NCBI GenBank assembly: GCA_963995505.1
Contig: OZ023186.1
Span: 12,469,570 to 12,533,569 of the forward strand
Source: Hypericum androsaemum
Lineage: Eukaryota > Streptophyta > Magnoliopsida > Malpighiales > Hypericaceae
DNA length: 64,000 bases
Direction of reading: 5' to 3'
Shown here in pieces: positions 23,126 to 34,607 of this stretch. The translations under genes and the position numbers were made by a program. The notes under the pieces are model-generated. The model was not told where the DNA came from. It did no database searches and was given only the letters and a program-made list of their open reading frames with translations. Positions within the stretch are counted from its first letter, which is position 1; every line of letters begins with the position of its first letter.

Positions 23126-26100
23126 CCTTTCTTGGCTTTTCTTTTCTTATCTTACCTTTTCTTTCCTTAACTTCCCTTTTCCTTTTCCTTTTCCTGCCTT
23201 TACCTTCCTTTTCTTACCTTTTCTTGCCTTATCTAGCCTTTTCTTGGACTTTCAAGCCTTTTCTTTCCTTTTCTTGCCTTTTCTTGCCTGATCTTACCTT
23301 TTCTTGCTTTTTTTGCCATTTTGTCGCCTTTTCTTTTCTATTCTTGCCTTTACTTGCCCTATTTTACCTTATATTATTTTTTCTTACCTTTACCTTGCAT
23401 TTTCTTGTATTATCTTACCTTTTCTTTCCTTATCTAGTCTTTTCCTGCCTTTTCTTTCCTTATCTTTCCCTTTCTTACTGTTCTTGTCTTATCTTGCCTT
23501 TTCTTTCCTTATCTTGCCTTTTCCTACCTTTTCTTTCCTTTTCTAGGCTTATCTAGCCTTTTCTTGCCTGTTCTTTCCTTTTCTTACCTTATCTTGCCTT
23601 TTATTGCCTTCTCTTTTCTTATTTTGCTTTTTCCTTGCATTTTCTTACCTTTTCCTCTCCTTTTTTGGCCTTTTCTTGCCTTATCTGGACTTTGCTCGCC
23701 TTATTTTGCCTTGTCTTTCCTTTTCTTGCCTTATCTTGACTTTTCTTGCCTTTTCTTGCCTTATCTTGCCTTCTCTTTCCTTATCTTGCCTTTTCCTTCC
23801 TTTTCTTTCTTTATCTTGGCTTTTCTTTTAGTTTCTTGGCTTTTCTTTCCTTATCTTGCATTTTCCTCATCTTTTCTTACCTTATCATGCCTTTTCTTCC
23901 CTTATCTTGCCTTTTCCTACCTTTTGTTTCCTTATCTTGCATTTTTTTCCTTTTCTTGCCTTATCTTGCATTTTCTTTCCTTCTCTTTCCTTATCTTGCC
24001 TTCTCTTTCCTTTTCTTACCTTTTCTTCCCTTTTCTTGCCTTTTCCTTGCCGTTTCTTGCCTTATCTTGCCTTTTCTTTCCATTTCCTGCCTTTTTGCAA
24101 CTTATCATGCCTTTTCTTTTAATATCTTGCCTTATCTTACCTTATCTCGCCTTTTATTGCTTTTTCTTTAATTATCTTACCTTATCTTGTCTTTTCCTTC
24201 CTTTTCCTACCTTATCTTGCCTTTTCATGCCTTTTCTTTTCTTATCTTACCTTTTCCTTGCATTTTCTTACATTTTCTTGCCTTGTCTTGTCTTTTCTTC
24301 CCTTATCATGCCTTATCTTGCTTTTTCTTGCCTTATCTTCCCTTATCTTGCATTTTTGTGCCTTTTTTCATTTTCCTTGCCTTCTCTTGCCTTATCTTTC
24401 CTTATCTTGCCTATTCGTGCCTTCTCTTGCCTTTTTATGCCTTATCTAGCATTTTCTTGCCTTGTATCGCCTTTTCTAGCCTTTTCTTGCATTATCATAC
24501 CTTTTCTTTCTTTTTCTTATCTTTTCCTTGCCTTTTCTTGCCTTATCTTTCTTTTTCTTCGCTTTTCTTGCCTTTTCCTTTTCTTTTCTTTCCTTATCTT
24601 GTATATTCGTACCTTTTCTTGCCTTTTTTTGCCTTATCTTTCCTTTTCTTTGCTTTTCTGGTCTTATGTTGCCTTTTCTCGCCTTATCTTGCCTTTTCTT
24701 TCCTTATCTTGCATTTTCCTTGCTTTTTCTTGCCTTTTCCTGGCCTTTTATTACCTTTTCTTTCTTTTTCTTGCCTTTTCTTGCCTTTTCTTTCCTTTTC
24801 TTGCCTTATCTTACTTTTTATTGCCCTTTCTTTCCTTACCTAGCTTTTTCTTGGCCTTTTCTTTCCTTTTCCTTGCCTTTTTTTTTGCTTTTCATGCCTT
24901 ATCTTGCCTATTCTTTCCTTATCTTGCCTTATCTTGGTTTTTCTTGCCTTATCTTAACTTTTCTTACTTTATCTTGCCTTTTCTTTCCTTATCATCCCAT
25001 TTCCTCACCTTTTCTTGCCTTTTCTTACCTTTTCTGTCCTTTTCTTACCTTTCCTGTCCTTTTCCTTGCCATTTCTTGCCTTTCCTTGCCTTATCAAGCC
25101 TTATCTTACTTTTTCTTGCCTTATCTTTCCATATCTTGCCTCATCCTTGCCTTTTCTTGTCTTTTTCTTGCCTTTTCTTGCCTTTTCGTGCCTCATCTTG
25201 CCTTTTCTTTCATTTTCATGACTTATCTTGCCTTTTCTTGCCTGGTCTTACATTTTTCTTGCCCTTCCTTGCCTTATCATGCCCTTTCTTTTCTTATCTT
25301 GCCTTCTCCTTGCCTTTTCTTGCCATATCTTGCCTTATCTTGCCTTTTCTTGCCTTATCTTGCCATTTCTTGCCTTTTCTTGGTTTTCTTGCCTTATCTA
25401 TCCTTTTCGTGCCTTTTCTTGCCTTATCCTGTCCTTTTTTTCCTTTTCATGCCTTATCTTGCCTTTTCTTGCCTTGTCTTGCCTTTTCCTTTCCTTTTCT
25501 TGCCTTATCATTCCTTTTCTTTCCTTATCTTTCCTTTTCCTTGCCTTTTCTTGCCTTATCTTTCTTTTTCTTTCCTTTCCTTGCCTGATCTTGCCTTTTG
25601 TTACCTTTTCCTTACCTTTTCTTGCCTTATCTTACCTTTTCTACACTAATCTTCCCTTTTATTTCCTTATCTTGCCTTTTCTTTCCTTTTCATGCCTTTT
25701 CTTGCCTTTTCTTGCCATATCTTACCTTTTTTTCCATATCTTGCTTTTTCGCACCTTTTCTTGCCTTATCATGCCTTTTCTTTCCATATCATGCCCTTTC
25801 TTGCCTTATCCTGCCTTATATTTCCTTTTCTTGCCTTGTCTTGCCTTATCTTGCCTTTTATTACCTTTTCTTTCCTTATCTTACCTTATTTTGCCTTTTC
25901 CTTTCTTTTCTTGCCTTATCTTGCCTTTTCTTTCCCTAACTTGCCTTTTCCTTGCCTTTTCTTGACTTATCTTTCCTTATATTGCCTTTTCTTGCCTTAT
26001 CTTGCCTTTTCTTTCCATATCTTTCCTTTTCTTGCCTTATATTGAAGGATCCTGCCTTTTCTTGCCTTATCTTGAAGAATCTTGACTTTTATATCCTTTT

Positions 26101-27404
26101 CTCGCCTAATCTTGACTTTTATTGCCTTTTCTTTCCTTATCTTACCTTTTCCTTGCCTTTTCTTGCCTTTTCCTTGCCTTTTCTTGCATTATCTTGCCTT
26201 TTCCTACCTTATTATGCCTTATCTTAATTTTTCTTGCCTTATCTTTCCTTATATTTCCTTGTCCTCGCCTTTTCTTGCCTGATCTTACCTTTTCTTCCCA
26301 TATCTTGCCTTATCTTGCCTTTTCCTTGCCATTTCTTGCCTTTTTCTTGCCTTCTCTTAACTTTTCATGCCTTTTCTTGCATTTTCATGCCTTATCTTGC
26401 TTTTTCTTGCCCTGTCTTACCTTTTCCTTCCCCTTTCTTGCCTTATCATGCCTTTTCTTTCCTTATCTTGCCTTTTGCTTGTCTTTTCTTGCCTTTTCAT
26501 GCCTTATATTGCCTTTTCTTGCCTTTTTCATACCTTTTTCTTGCCTTTTCTTGCCTTATCATGCCTTTTCTTTCATTATCTTGCCTTATATTTCTTTTTC
26601 TTGCCTTTTCTTGCCTTATCACGCCTTTTGTTTCCTTAATTTGGCTTTTCCTTGCCTTTTCCTGCCTTATCTTGCTTTTTCTTGCCTTTTCTTGCCTTAT
26701 CTTACTTTTTCTTGCCTTTTCTTGCCTTATCTTGCCTTTTCTTGCCTTTTCTTTCCGTATCTTTCCTTTTCATGCCTTTTCATTGCCCTTTCTTTCCTTA
26801 TCTTGCTTTTTTTTGCCTTTTATTGCCTTGTCATGGCTTTTCCTTTTCTTTTCTTGCCTTATCATGTCGTTTCTTTCCTTATCTTCCCTTTTCCTTGTTT
26901 TTTCTTGGCTTATCTTACTTTTTCTTGCCTTTCCTTGCCTTATCTTGCCTTTTCTTCGCTTTTTTTACCTTATCTTATCTTTTCCTGCCTTATCTTGCTT
27001 TTTCTTTCCTTATCTAGCATTTTCATTGCCTTTTCTTGCCTTTTCTTCCCTTTTCTTTCCTTTTCTTCACTTGTCTTGCTTTTTATTCCCTTTTCTTTCC
27101 TTAGGTTGCTTTTTCCTTGCCTTTTCTTTCCTTTTCCATGCCTTTTGTTGCCTTATTTTGACTTTTCATGCCTTATCTGTCCTTTTCTTGCCATTTGGTT
27201 GCCATTTCTTTCTTTTTCTTTCTTTTTCTTTCATTTTCTTACCTTAGCTTGACTTTTTTTTCCTTTTCTTGCCTTTTCTTGCCTTTTCTTGGCTTATCTT
27301 CCCTATTCTTGCCTTTTATTAGCTTTTCTTGCCTTTTCTTTCCTTTTCTTGCCTTATATTGCCTCATCTTGCCTTTTTCTTGCCTTTTTTTACATTTTCT
27401 TGCC
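23126..27404 (+). repeat. Higher-order unit 3 (about 4279 bp)
   Basis: The third tandem copy. It matches units 1 and 2 closely through most of its length, but carries more differences: a T-run of 9 near 24885, and several short deletions and insertions near 24780-24820, 26585 and 27035. It ends at about 27404, where the shared TTTTTACATTTTCTTG block gives way to unrelated array. Confidence 0.9.
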
Positions 27405-30400
27405 TTTCCTTGCCTTTTCTTTCCATATCTTGCATTTTCTTGCCTTATCTTTTTCTTTTGTGTGTCTTTTCTTGACCTTTTTTGCCTTTTCTTGCCTTTT
27501 CTTGCCTTTTCTAGTCTTATCATGCCTTTTCTCTCCATATATAGCTTTTTCTTACCTTATCTTGCCTTGTCTTGCCTTATCTTGCCTTTTCCTTGCCTTA
27601 TCTTCCCTTTTCCTTACCTTTTCTTGCCTTATCTTGCATTTTCTTTCCTTATCTTGCTTTTTCCTTTCCTTTTCTTGCCTTATCTTGCATGTTCTTTCCT
27701 TTTCTTCCCTTTTCCTACCTTTTCTTGCCTTTTCTTGCCTTATCTTGCCTTTTTGTGCCTTTTCCTTTCCTTTCCTTTTCTTTCCTTATCTTGTCTTATC
27801 TTGTATTTTTGTGCCTTTTCTTTCCTTATCATACCTTTTCTTTTCTTATCTTACCTTTTCCTAGCATTTTATTTCCTTATCTTGCTTTTTCTTGCCTTTT
27901 CTTGCCTTATCCTACCTTTTCTTGCCTAATCTTGCATTTTCTTGCCTTTTCTTGGCTTTTTTTACCTTATCTTTCCTTTTAGTGCTTTTTTATTGCCCTG
28001 TCTCGCCCTTTCTTGCCTCTTTTTACCTTTTCATGCCTTATCTTGCCTTTTCTTGCCTTGTCTTGGCTTTTCCTTTTCTTTTCTTGCCTTATCATGCCTT
28101 TTATTTCCTTATCTTTAATTTTCCTTGCCCTTTCTTGCCTTATCTTACTTTTTCTTGCCTTTCCTTGCCTTATCTTGCCTTATCTTTCCTCATCTAGCCT
28201 TTTCCTTGCCTTTTCTTTCCTTTTGTTCCCTTTTCTTTCCTTTTCTTCCCATATCTTACTTTTTATTATCTTTTCTTACATTATCTTGCTTTTTCCTTGC
28301 CCTTTCTTTCCTTTTACATGCCTTTTCTTGCCTTTTCTTGACTTTTCTTGCCTTATCTTGCCATTTCCTTGTCTTTTCTTTCTTTTTCTTGCCTTATCTT
28401 ACATTTTCTTACTTTTTCCTTGCTTTTTCTTTCCTTATCTTGCCTTTCTTTCATTTTCTTTCCTTTTCCTTGCCTTTTCTTGCCATTGCTTTCCTTATCT
28501 TGCCATTTCCTTGTCTTTTCTTTCCTTATCATGCTTTTTATTTCCTTAGCTTGCCTTTTCCTATCTTATCTTACTTTTTCTGGGCTTATATTGCCTATTC
28601 TTGCCTTTTCTGGGCTTTTCTTCTCTTTACAGGCCTTTTCTTTCCATATCTTAACTTTTCCTTGCCATTTCTTGACTTTGGTTTTCATTCCTTTTCTATC
28701 CTTTTCTTGCCTTATCATGCCTCATCTTGCCTTTTTCTTGCCTTATCTTGCCTTTCCTTGCCTTTTCTTTCGATATCTAGCTTTTTCTTGTCTTATCTTG
28801 CCTTTTCGAGCCTTTTCTTGACTTTTCTTGCCCTATCTTGCCTTTTATTTCCATATCTTGCTTTTTCTTGCCTTATCATGCCTTTTCTTGCCTTGTCTTG
28901 CCTTATCTTGACTTTTGTTGACTTATCTTGCCTTTTCCTTACCTTATCTTGCCTTTTCTTGCCTTTTCTTTCCTTATCTTGCCTTTTCTTTCCTTATCTT
29001 GCCTTTTCCTTTCCTTTTCTTGCCTTATCTTTTGTTTTCTTTCATTTTCTTGCCTTTTCTTTTCTTTTCCTGCCTTTTCTTGCATTTTTTTGCCTTTTCT
29101 TCCCTTTTCGTGCCTTTTCTTGCCTTTTCCTTTCCTTTTCTTTCCTTATCTTGCATTAACTTGCATTTTTGTGCCTTTTCTTGCCTTTTCATTGCCTTAT
29201 CATGACTTATCTTGCATTTTCTTGCCTTGTCTTGCCTTTTCTTACGTTCACCTTACCTTTTCTTGCATTATCTTGCCTTTACTTTCCTTATCTTGCCTTT
29301 TCCTTGTCTTTTCTTGGCTTATCCTACATTTTCTTTCCTTATCTTGACTTTTCCTTGCTTTTTCTTGGCTCTTCTTACTTTTTCTTGCCTTTTGTTGCCT
29401 TTTCTTTCTTTTTCTTACCTTTTCTTGCCTTATCTTGCCTTTTCTTATCTTTTCCTACCTTTTCGTAGCCTTTTCTTGCATTTTCTTGCTTTTTTGCCTT
29501 TTTATGCCTTGTCTTGTCTTTTTCTTACTTTTTATTGCCTTATCATGCCTTTCTTTGCTTATTTCACCTTTTCCTTGCCTTTTCTTACCTTATCTTGCTT
29601 TTTCTTCCCTTTTCTAACCTTATCTTGCCTTTTCTTGGCTTATCTTGGCTTTCGTTATTTTGCCTTTTCCTTGCCCTTTCTTGTCTTTTCTTACCTTTTC
29701 TTGCCTTTTCTTGCGTTGTCAAGCCTTATCTTGTATTTTCTTGCCTTTTCTTGCCTTATCTTGCCTTATCCTATCTTTTATTGCCTTTTCTTTCCTTATC
29801 TTACCTTTTATTGCCTTTTATTATCTTTTCTTGCCTTTTCCTTGCCTTCTTTTGCCTTTTCTTGTCTTATCTTACCTTATCTTGCCTTTTCTTACCTTTT
29901 CTTGACTTTTCTTGCCTTATGTTACCTTTTCTTTCCTTTCTTTGCCATTTTCTTGCCTTATCATGCCTTTTCTTGCCTTATCTAGCCTTTTCTTGCCTTA
30001 TCTTGCCTTTTTCCTTGCCTTATCTTGCCTCTTCCTTGCCTTTTCTTGTATTTTCTTGCCTTTTCTTTACTTATCTTGCCTTTTCCTTCCCTTTTCTTGC
30101 CTTATCTTTCATTTTTTCGCCTTTTCTTGCTTTATCTTGCCTTATCTTGCATTATCTTGCCTTTTCCTTTCCTTTTCTTTCCTTATCATGAATTATCTTG
30201 CATTTTTGTGCCTTTTCTTGCCTTTTCATTTCCTTTTCTTGCCTTATCTTGCCTTTTCCTTGCCTTTTCTTACCTTATGAAGCCTTATCTTGCCTTTGTT
30301 TGGCTTTTCTTGCCTTATCCTACCTTTTATTTCCTTATCTTACCTTTTATTGCCTTCTCTTGCCTTTTCCTTGCATTCTCTTGGCTTTTCTTATCTTATC

Positions 30401-31160
30401 TTGCCTTTTCTTACCTTTTCTTGACTTTTTTTGCCTTGCCTTATCTTACCTTTTCTTGCCAATTCCTTGCATTTTCTTTCTTTTTATTGCCCTATCTTGC
30501 TTTTTCCTTACCTTATCATGCCATTTCCTTACCTTTTCTTGCCTTATTTTGCCTTATCTTGCCCTTTCTTTCCTTATCTTGCCTTTTCCTTCCTTTTTCT
30601 TGCCTTATCTTTCATTTTCTTTCCTTTTCTTGCCTTTTCCTGCCTTTCCTTGCCTTTTTTTGCCTTGTCTTGCCTTATCTTGCCTTTTTGTGCCTTTTCT
30701 AACCTTTTTCTTTCATTTTCTTTACTTATCTTGCCTTATCATGCATTTTCGTGCCTTTTATTGCGTTTTCATTGCCTTTTCTTGCCTTCTCAAGCCTTAT
30801 CTTTCCTATTCTTGCCTTGTCTTGCCTTTTCCTTGTCTTTTCTTGCCTTATCATGCCTTTTCTTTCCTTATCTTGCCTTTTCCTTCCTTTTTCTTGCCTT
30901 ATCTTTCTTTTTCTTGCCTTTTCTTGACTTATCTTGCCTTATCTTGCCTTATCTTTCCTTATCTTGCCTTTTCTTGCCTTATCTTGACTTTTCTTGCCTT
31001 ATCTTGCCTTATCTTTCCTGATCTTGCCATTTCCTTACCTTTTCTTTCCTTTTCTTACCTTTTCTTTCCTTATCTTACCTTTTCTTACCTTTTCCTTGTT
31101 TTTTCTTTCCTTATATTGCCTTTTGTTTCCTTTCCTTCCCTTTTCTTGCCTTTTCTTTCA

Positions 31161-31810
31161 TTATCTAGCCTTTTCCTTGTCTTTTCTTTCCTTAGCTTGC
31201 CTTTTCCTTGCCTTTTCCTATCTATTCTTGCCTTTTCTTGGCTTTTCATGCCTTTACTTGCCTTTTCTCTCCTTACATTGTCTTTTCCTTACCTTTTCTT
31301 GACTTTTCTTTCCTTTTCTATACTTTTCTTGCCTTATCTTGACTCATCTTGCCTTTTTCTTGCCTTTTCTTGCCATATCATGTTGTTTCTTGCCTTTACT
31401 TCCCTTATCTAGCCTTTTATTGCCTTATCTTACCTTTTCCTTTCCTTATCTTGCCTTTTCCTTGCCTTTTCCTGCCTTACCTTCCTTATCTAGCCTTTTC
31501 CTTGTCTTTTCTTTCCTTAGCTTGCCTTTTCCTTGCCTTTTCCTATCTATTCTTGCCTTTTCTTGGCTTTTCATGCCTTTACTTGCCTTTTCTCTCCTTA
31601 CATTGTCTTTTCCTTACCTTTTCTTGACTTTTCTTTCCTTTTCTATACTTTTCTTGCCTTATCTTGACTCATCTTGCCTTTTTCTTGCCTTTTCTTGCCA
31701 TATCATGTTGTTTCTTGCCTTTACTTCCCTTATCTAGCCTTTTATTGCCTTATCTTACCTTTTCCTTTCCTTATCTTGCCTTTTCCTTGCCTTTTCCTGC
31801 CTTACCTTCC
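31161..31810 (+). repeat. Tandem duplication of 325 bp in array B
   Basis: 31161-31485 and 31486-31810 are essentially identical by eye. Each starts TTATCTAGCC and ends at CCTTACCTTCC. 325 is not a multiple of 10, so monomer phase relies on the mixed 10/11-bp units. Confidence 0.93.
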
Positions 31811-33421
31811 TTATCTTGCCTTTTCCTTGCCTTATCTTGCCTTTTCCTTTCCTTTTCTTGCCTTATCTTTCATTTTCTTTCATTTTCTTGCCTTTTCTTT
31901 CCTTTTCTTTGCTTTTCCTCCATTTTCTTGCCTTTTCTTGCTTTATATTGCCTTTTAATGCCTTTTCTTGCCTTTTCCTTTCCTTTTCTTTTATTATCTT
32001 GCCTTATCTTGCCTTTTCGTGCCATTTCTTGCCTTTTCATTGTCTTTTCTTTCCATATCTTGACTTTTCTTACCTTATCTTGCCTTTTCCTTGCCTTTTC
32101 TTACCTTTTCTTTCTTTTTCTTAAGTTTTATTGCCTTATCAAGCCTAATCTTGCCTTTCTTGCCTTTTCTTTCCTTTTCTTGCCTTTTATTGCCTTTTCT
32201 TGACTTTTCCTTGCCTTCTTTTGTCTTTTCTTACCTTATCTTGCCTTTTCTTACGTTTTCTTGACTTTTCTTGCCTTATCTTACCTTTTTTTTCCTAATC
32301 TTGCCATTTCCTTGCCTTTTCTTTCCTTTTCTTCCTTTTTCTTGCCTTATCATACCTTGTCTTGCCTTGTCTTGCCTTTTATTGCCTTATCTTGCCTTTT
32401 CCTTACCTTATCTTGCCTTTTCCTTGCCTTTTCTTGCCTTTTCTTTCCTTTTCTTTCATTTTCTTTCCCTTTCTTTACTTTTCTTGCTTTATCTTTCATT
32501 TTCTTTCCTTTTCCAGCCTTTTCTTGTCTTTTTTTTCCTTTTCTTGCCTTATCTTGCCTTTACGTACCTTTTCTTTCCTTTTTTTTCCTTGTCTTGCCTT
32601 ATCATGCATTTTTGTGTCTTTCATTGTCTTTTCATGCCTTATCTTGCCTTTTTAGGCCTTATCTTGCCTTGTCTTGCCTTTTCCATGTCTTTTCTTGCCT
32701 TATCATGCCTTTTCTTTCCTTATATTGCCTTTTCCTTGCCTTTTCTTGCCTTCTCTTGCCTTTTCTTGCCTTTTATTACCTTATCATGCCTTATCTTGCC
32801 TTTTCTTTCCTTATCTTGCCTTTTCTTGCCTTATCTTGACTTTTCTTGCCTTATCTTGCCTTATCTTTTCTTATCTTGCCATTTCTTTGCCTTTTCTTAC
32901 CTTTTCTTGCCTTATCTTGCCTTTTCTTACCTTTTTCTTGCTTTTTCTTTCCTTATCTTGCCGTTTCTTTCCTTTCCTTGCCTTTTCATTTCCTTTTTTT
33001 GCCTTTTCTTTCATTATCTTACATTTTTCTTGTCTATTCTTTCCTTATCATGCCTTTTCTTTCCTTATCTTGCCTTATCATGCATTTTTGTGCCTTTCAT
33101 TAACTTTTCATTGCCTTTTCTTGCCTTATCTTGCCTTTTCAAACCTTATCTTGCCTTTTCTTGCATTGTCTTGCCTTTTCGTTGCCTTTTCTTGCCTTAT
33201 CATGCCTTTTCTTTCCTTATCTTGCCTTTTCTTGCATTCTCTAGCTTTTTCTTTCCTTTTCTTGCCATATCATGCCTTATCTTGCCTTTTCTTTCATTAT
33301 CTTGCCTTTTCTTGCCTTATCTTGACTTTTCTTGCCTTATCTTGCCATTTCCTTGCCTTTTCTTTCCTTTTCTTATCTTTTCTTGCCTTATCTTACCTTT
33401 TCCATGCTTTTTCTTTCCTTA

Positions 33422-33742
33422 TCAATGCTGCCACAAATTAACAACCATGCTGGAACAAGGTTGAGTCTTCGAACGGCGTGGTTGCACTTGATACCTTCCT
33501 CTCCAACAAAATAGATACTTCGAACATAAATAATCTGATATCATCTCCAAATCAAAAGTTAAAGACTCTCTTTTTCGAATAAGCCTTTCACCAATCTTCA
33601 AAGCATTCCACAACTTGATCAATGCTGATTCTCCAACATATTCAAACTTGTCAACTCCCAAGAAGTCTATATGCTCAACATATTCGACATGAAAATCTGG
33701 ATATATGTAAGATATGGGCTGAACCTCTTCCTTCTCAACCAC
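33422..33742 (-). CDS. Unrecognised ORF, 106 codons, at the array border
   Basis: An open frame on the - strand downstream of the gag-like ORF and in a different frame from it. Its composition looks like ordinary protein (for example SYIYPDFHVEYVEHIDFLGVD) rather than array translation. It ends in SSMVVNLWQH at a stop formed exactly at the junction with the decamer array (33422-33424). I recognise no domain. It may be a degenerate piece of the element's downstream region or captured host sequence. The chosen start is not well supported. Confidence 0.35.
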   Translation of the reverse strand: MVEKEEVQPISYIYPDFHVEYVEHIDFLGVDKFEYVGESALIKLWNALKIGERLIRKRESLTFDLEMISDYLCSKYLFCWRGRYQVQPRRSKTQPCSSMVVNLWQH

Positions 33743-33777
33743 AACAACAAATTCTTCATGATCACCATCAATTGGAG

Positions 33778-34395
33778 TTATACACTTCTTCTTGTGAACA
33801 CATTATTTTCCACAGATGATTCATCAAATAAATCCCTTAAGTAAAGTAGTGACATTGTATGCTCATCAAAGCAATCTCCATCAAATAAGTCAATAGAATA
33901 TGCACCAAACTCCTCCCATGTCAAAGCCTCTTCAAGAACTTCAAAAGAAGAAGCTTTCATATCAACTTCAGAACCACATACCTTATTCTCAATGTCGCAC
34001 TTAGTGTGAATGATCTTCTCACGTTGCACTTCACAACCTTCTCTTGCATGCAAGTCAATTTTCCTTGCCAATGACATAAGTTTCTCCCAGCTGTCTTCAT
34101 CATCCCATGCTGTAACTCGAAGAGTGCTATCACTTCTCACCCCAATCTTCCTTTGTTGAGCTCTTGTATCCTTGCATACTTTAGGAACAACGTCTACCTG
34201 CTTCGAAAGTTTACTCTCTATACGGTCTATCCGTCTGTGAAACTTATTGATCTCCCCACTCACCATGCAATTCATCTCACTCATCACAGCCTCCATAAAC
34301 TTTTGTGGATCAGCCAATGACTCATCACCTTCAAAGTTTCTTCTTGAGTAATCGTAGGACATGTTCTTGCACATTCTCTTTTTTTTTCTTTCCAC
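33778..34395 (-). CDS. Gag-like protein of the truncated element, 205 codons
   Basis: An ORF on the - strand begins with ATG at 34395, about 200 bp after the primer-binding site. Its N-terminal part (LADPQKFMEAVMSEMNCMV to HRRIDRIESKLSK) resembles in layout the N-terminus of Gag in the first element (LADVGLKVFVEALTG to QQRMDAIED). Later it carries QREKIIHTKCDIENKVC, clearly related to QRENIFHTRCYVKVKVC at the start of the first element's protease. The capsid domain, the zinc knuckle and the protease D-x-G motif that should lie between or after these blocks are absent. This looks like an internal deletion that joined the Gag N-terminus to the pre-protease segment while keeping an open frame. 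The C-terminal 60 residues are acidic and unrecognised. Whether it is expressed is unknown. Confidence 0.6.
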   Translation of the reverse strand: MERKKKRMCKNMSYDYSRRNFEGDESLADPQKFMEAVMSEMNCMVSGEINKFHRRIDRIESKLSKQVDVVPKVCKDTRAQQRKIGVRSDSTLRVTAWDDEDSWEKLMSLARKIDLHAREGCEVQREKIIHTKCDIENKVCGSEVDMKASSFEVLEEALTWEEFGAYSIDLFDGDCFDEHTMSLLYLRDLFDESSVENNVFTRRSV

Positions 34396-34593
34396 TTTTT
34401 TTTCAAACTTTTTTTCAGCCTCCTTTCTTCCTTTGTAGGCTGCCTTCTTTTCTTTCTTTCTTTTTTCTGGATTTATCTCTCTTTTTTTTGATTTTTTTCT
34501 TTCTCTAACTCAGAATAGAATAAGAACAACTAACTGAAAACTAATGATAAAAATGAAATTTAAAAGATAGATAGAACTGAAATAGAAGTCTAA

Positions 34594-34605
34594 GCTCTGA
34601 TACTA
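34594..34605 (-). promoter_or_regulatory. Primer-binding site of the truncated element
   Basis: TAGTATCAGAGC on the - strand, two bases from the LTR end. It matches the tRNA-iMet site of the first element except for one base (A for G at the second position). Confidence 0.82.
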
Positions 34606-34607
34606 AA

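Larger units (their letters stand above)
11541..33424 (+). repeat. Decamer satellite array B (pyrimidine strand on +)
   Basis: About 21.9 kb of imperfect tandem decamers. The main monomers are CCTTTTCTTG and CCTTATCTTG, with frequent CCTTTTCTTT, CCTTATCATG, CCTTTTATTG and an 11-mer CCTTTTCCTTG. The strand is mostly C and T, with about one G per monomer. The array holds three near-identical units of about 4.3 kb and a 325-bp duplication (listed separately). 11541-14540 and 27405-33424 are more heterogeneous. No genes, tRNAs or other elements interrupt it. Long open frames (for example 15160-17439, 759 codons) are repeat artefacts. Confidence 0.98.

Noticed and set aside
34305..34508. Phe/Ser-rich frame over the T-rich stretch 34380-34500
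   Set aside because: It is antisense to the gag-like ORF and leader of the truncated element. The T-runs explain its composition.
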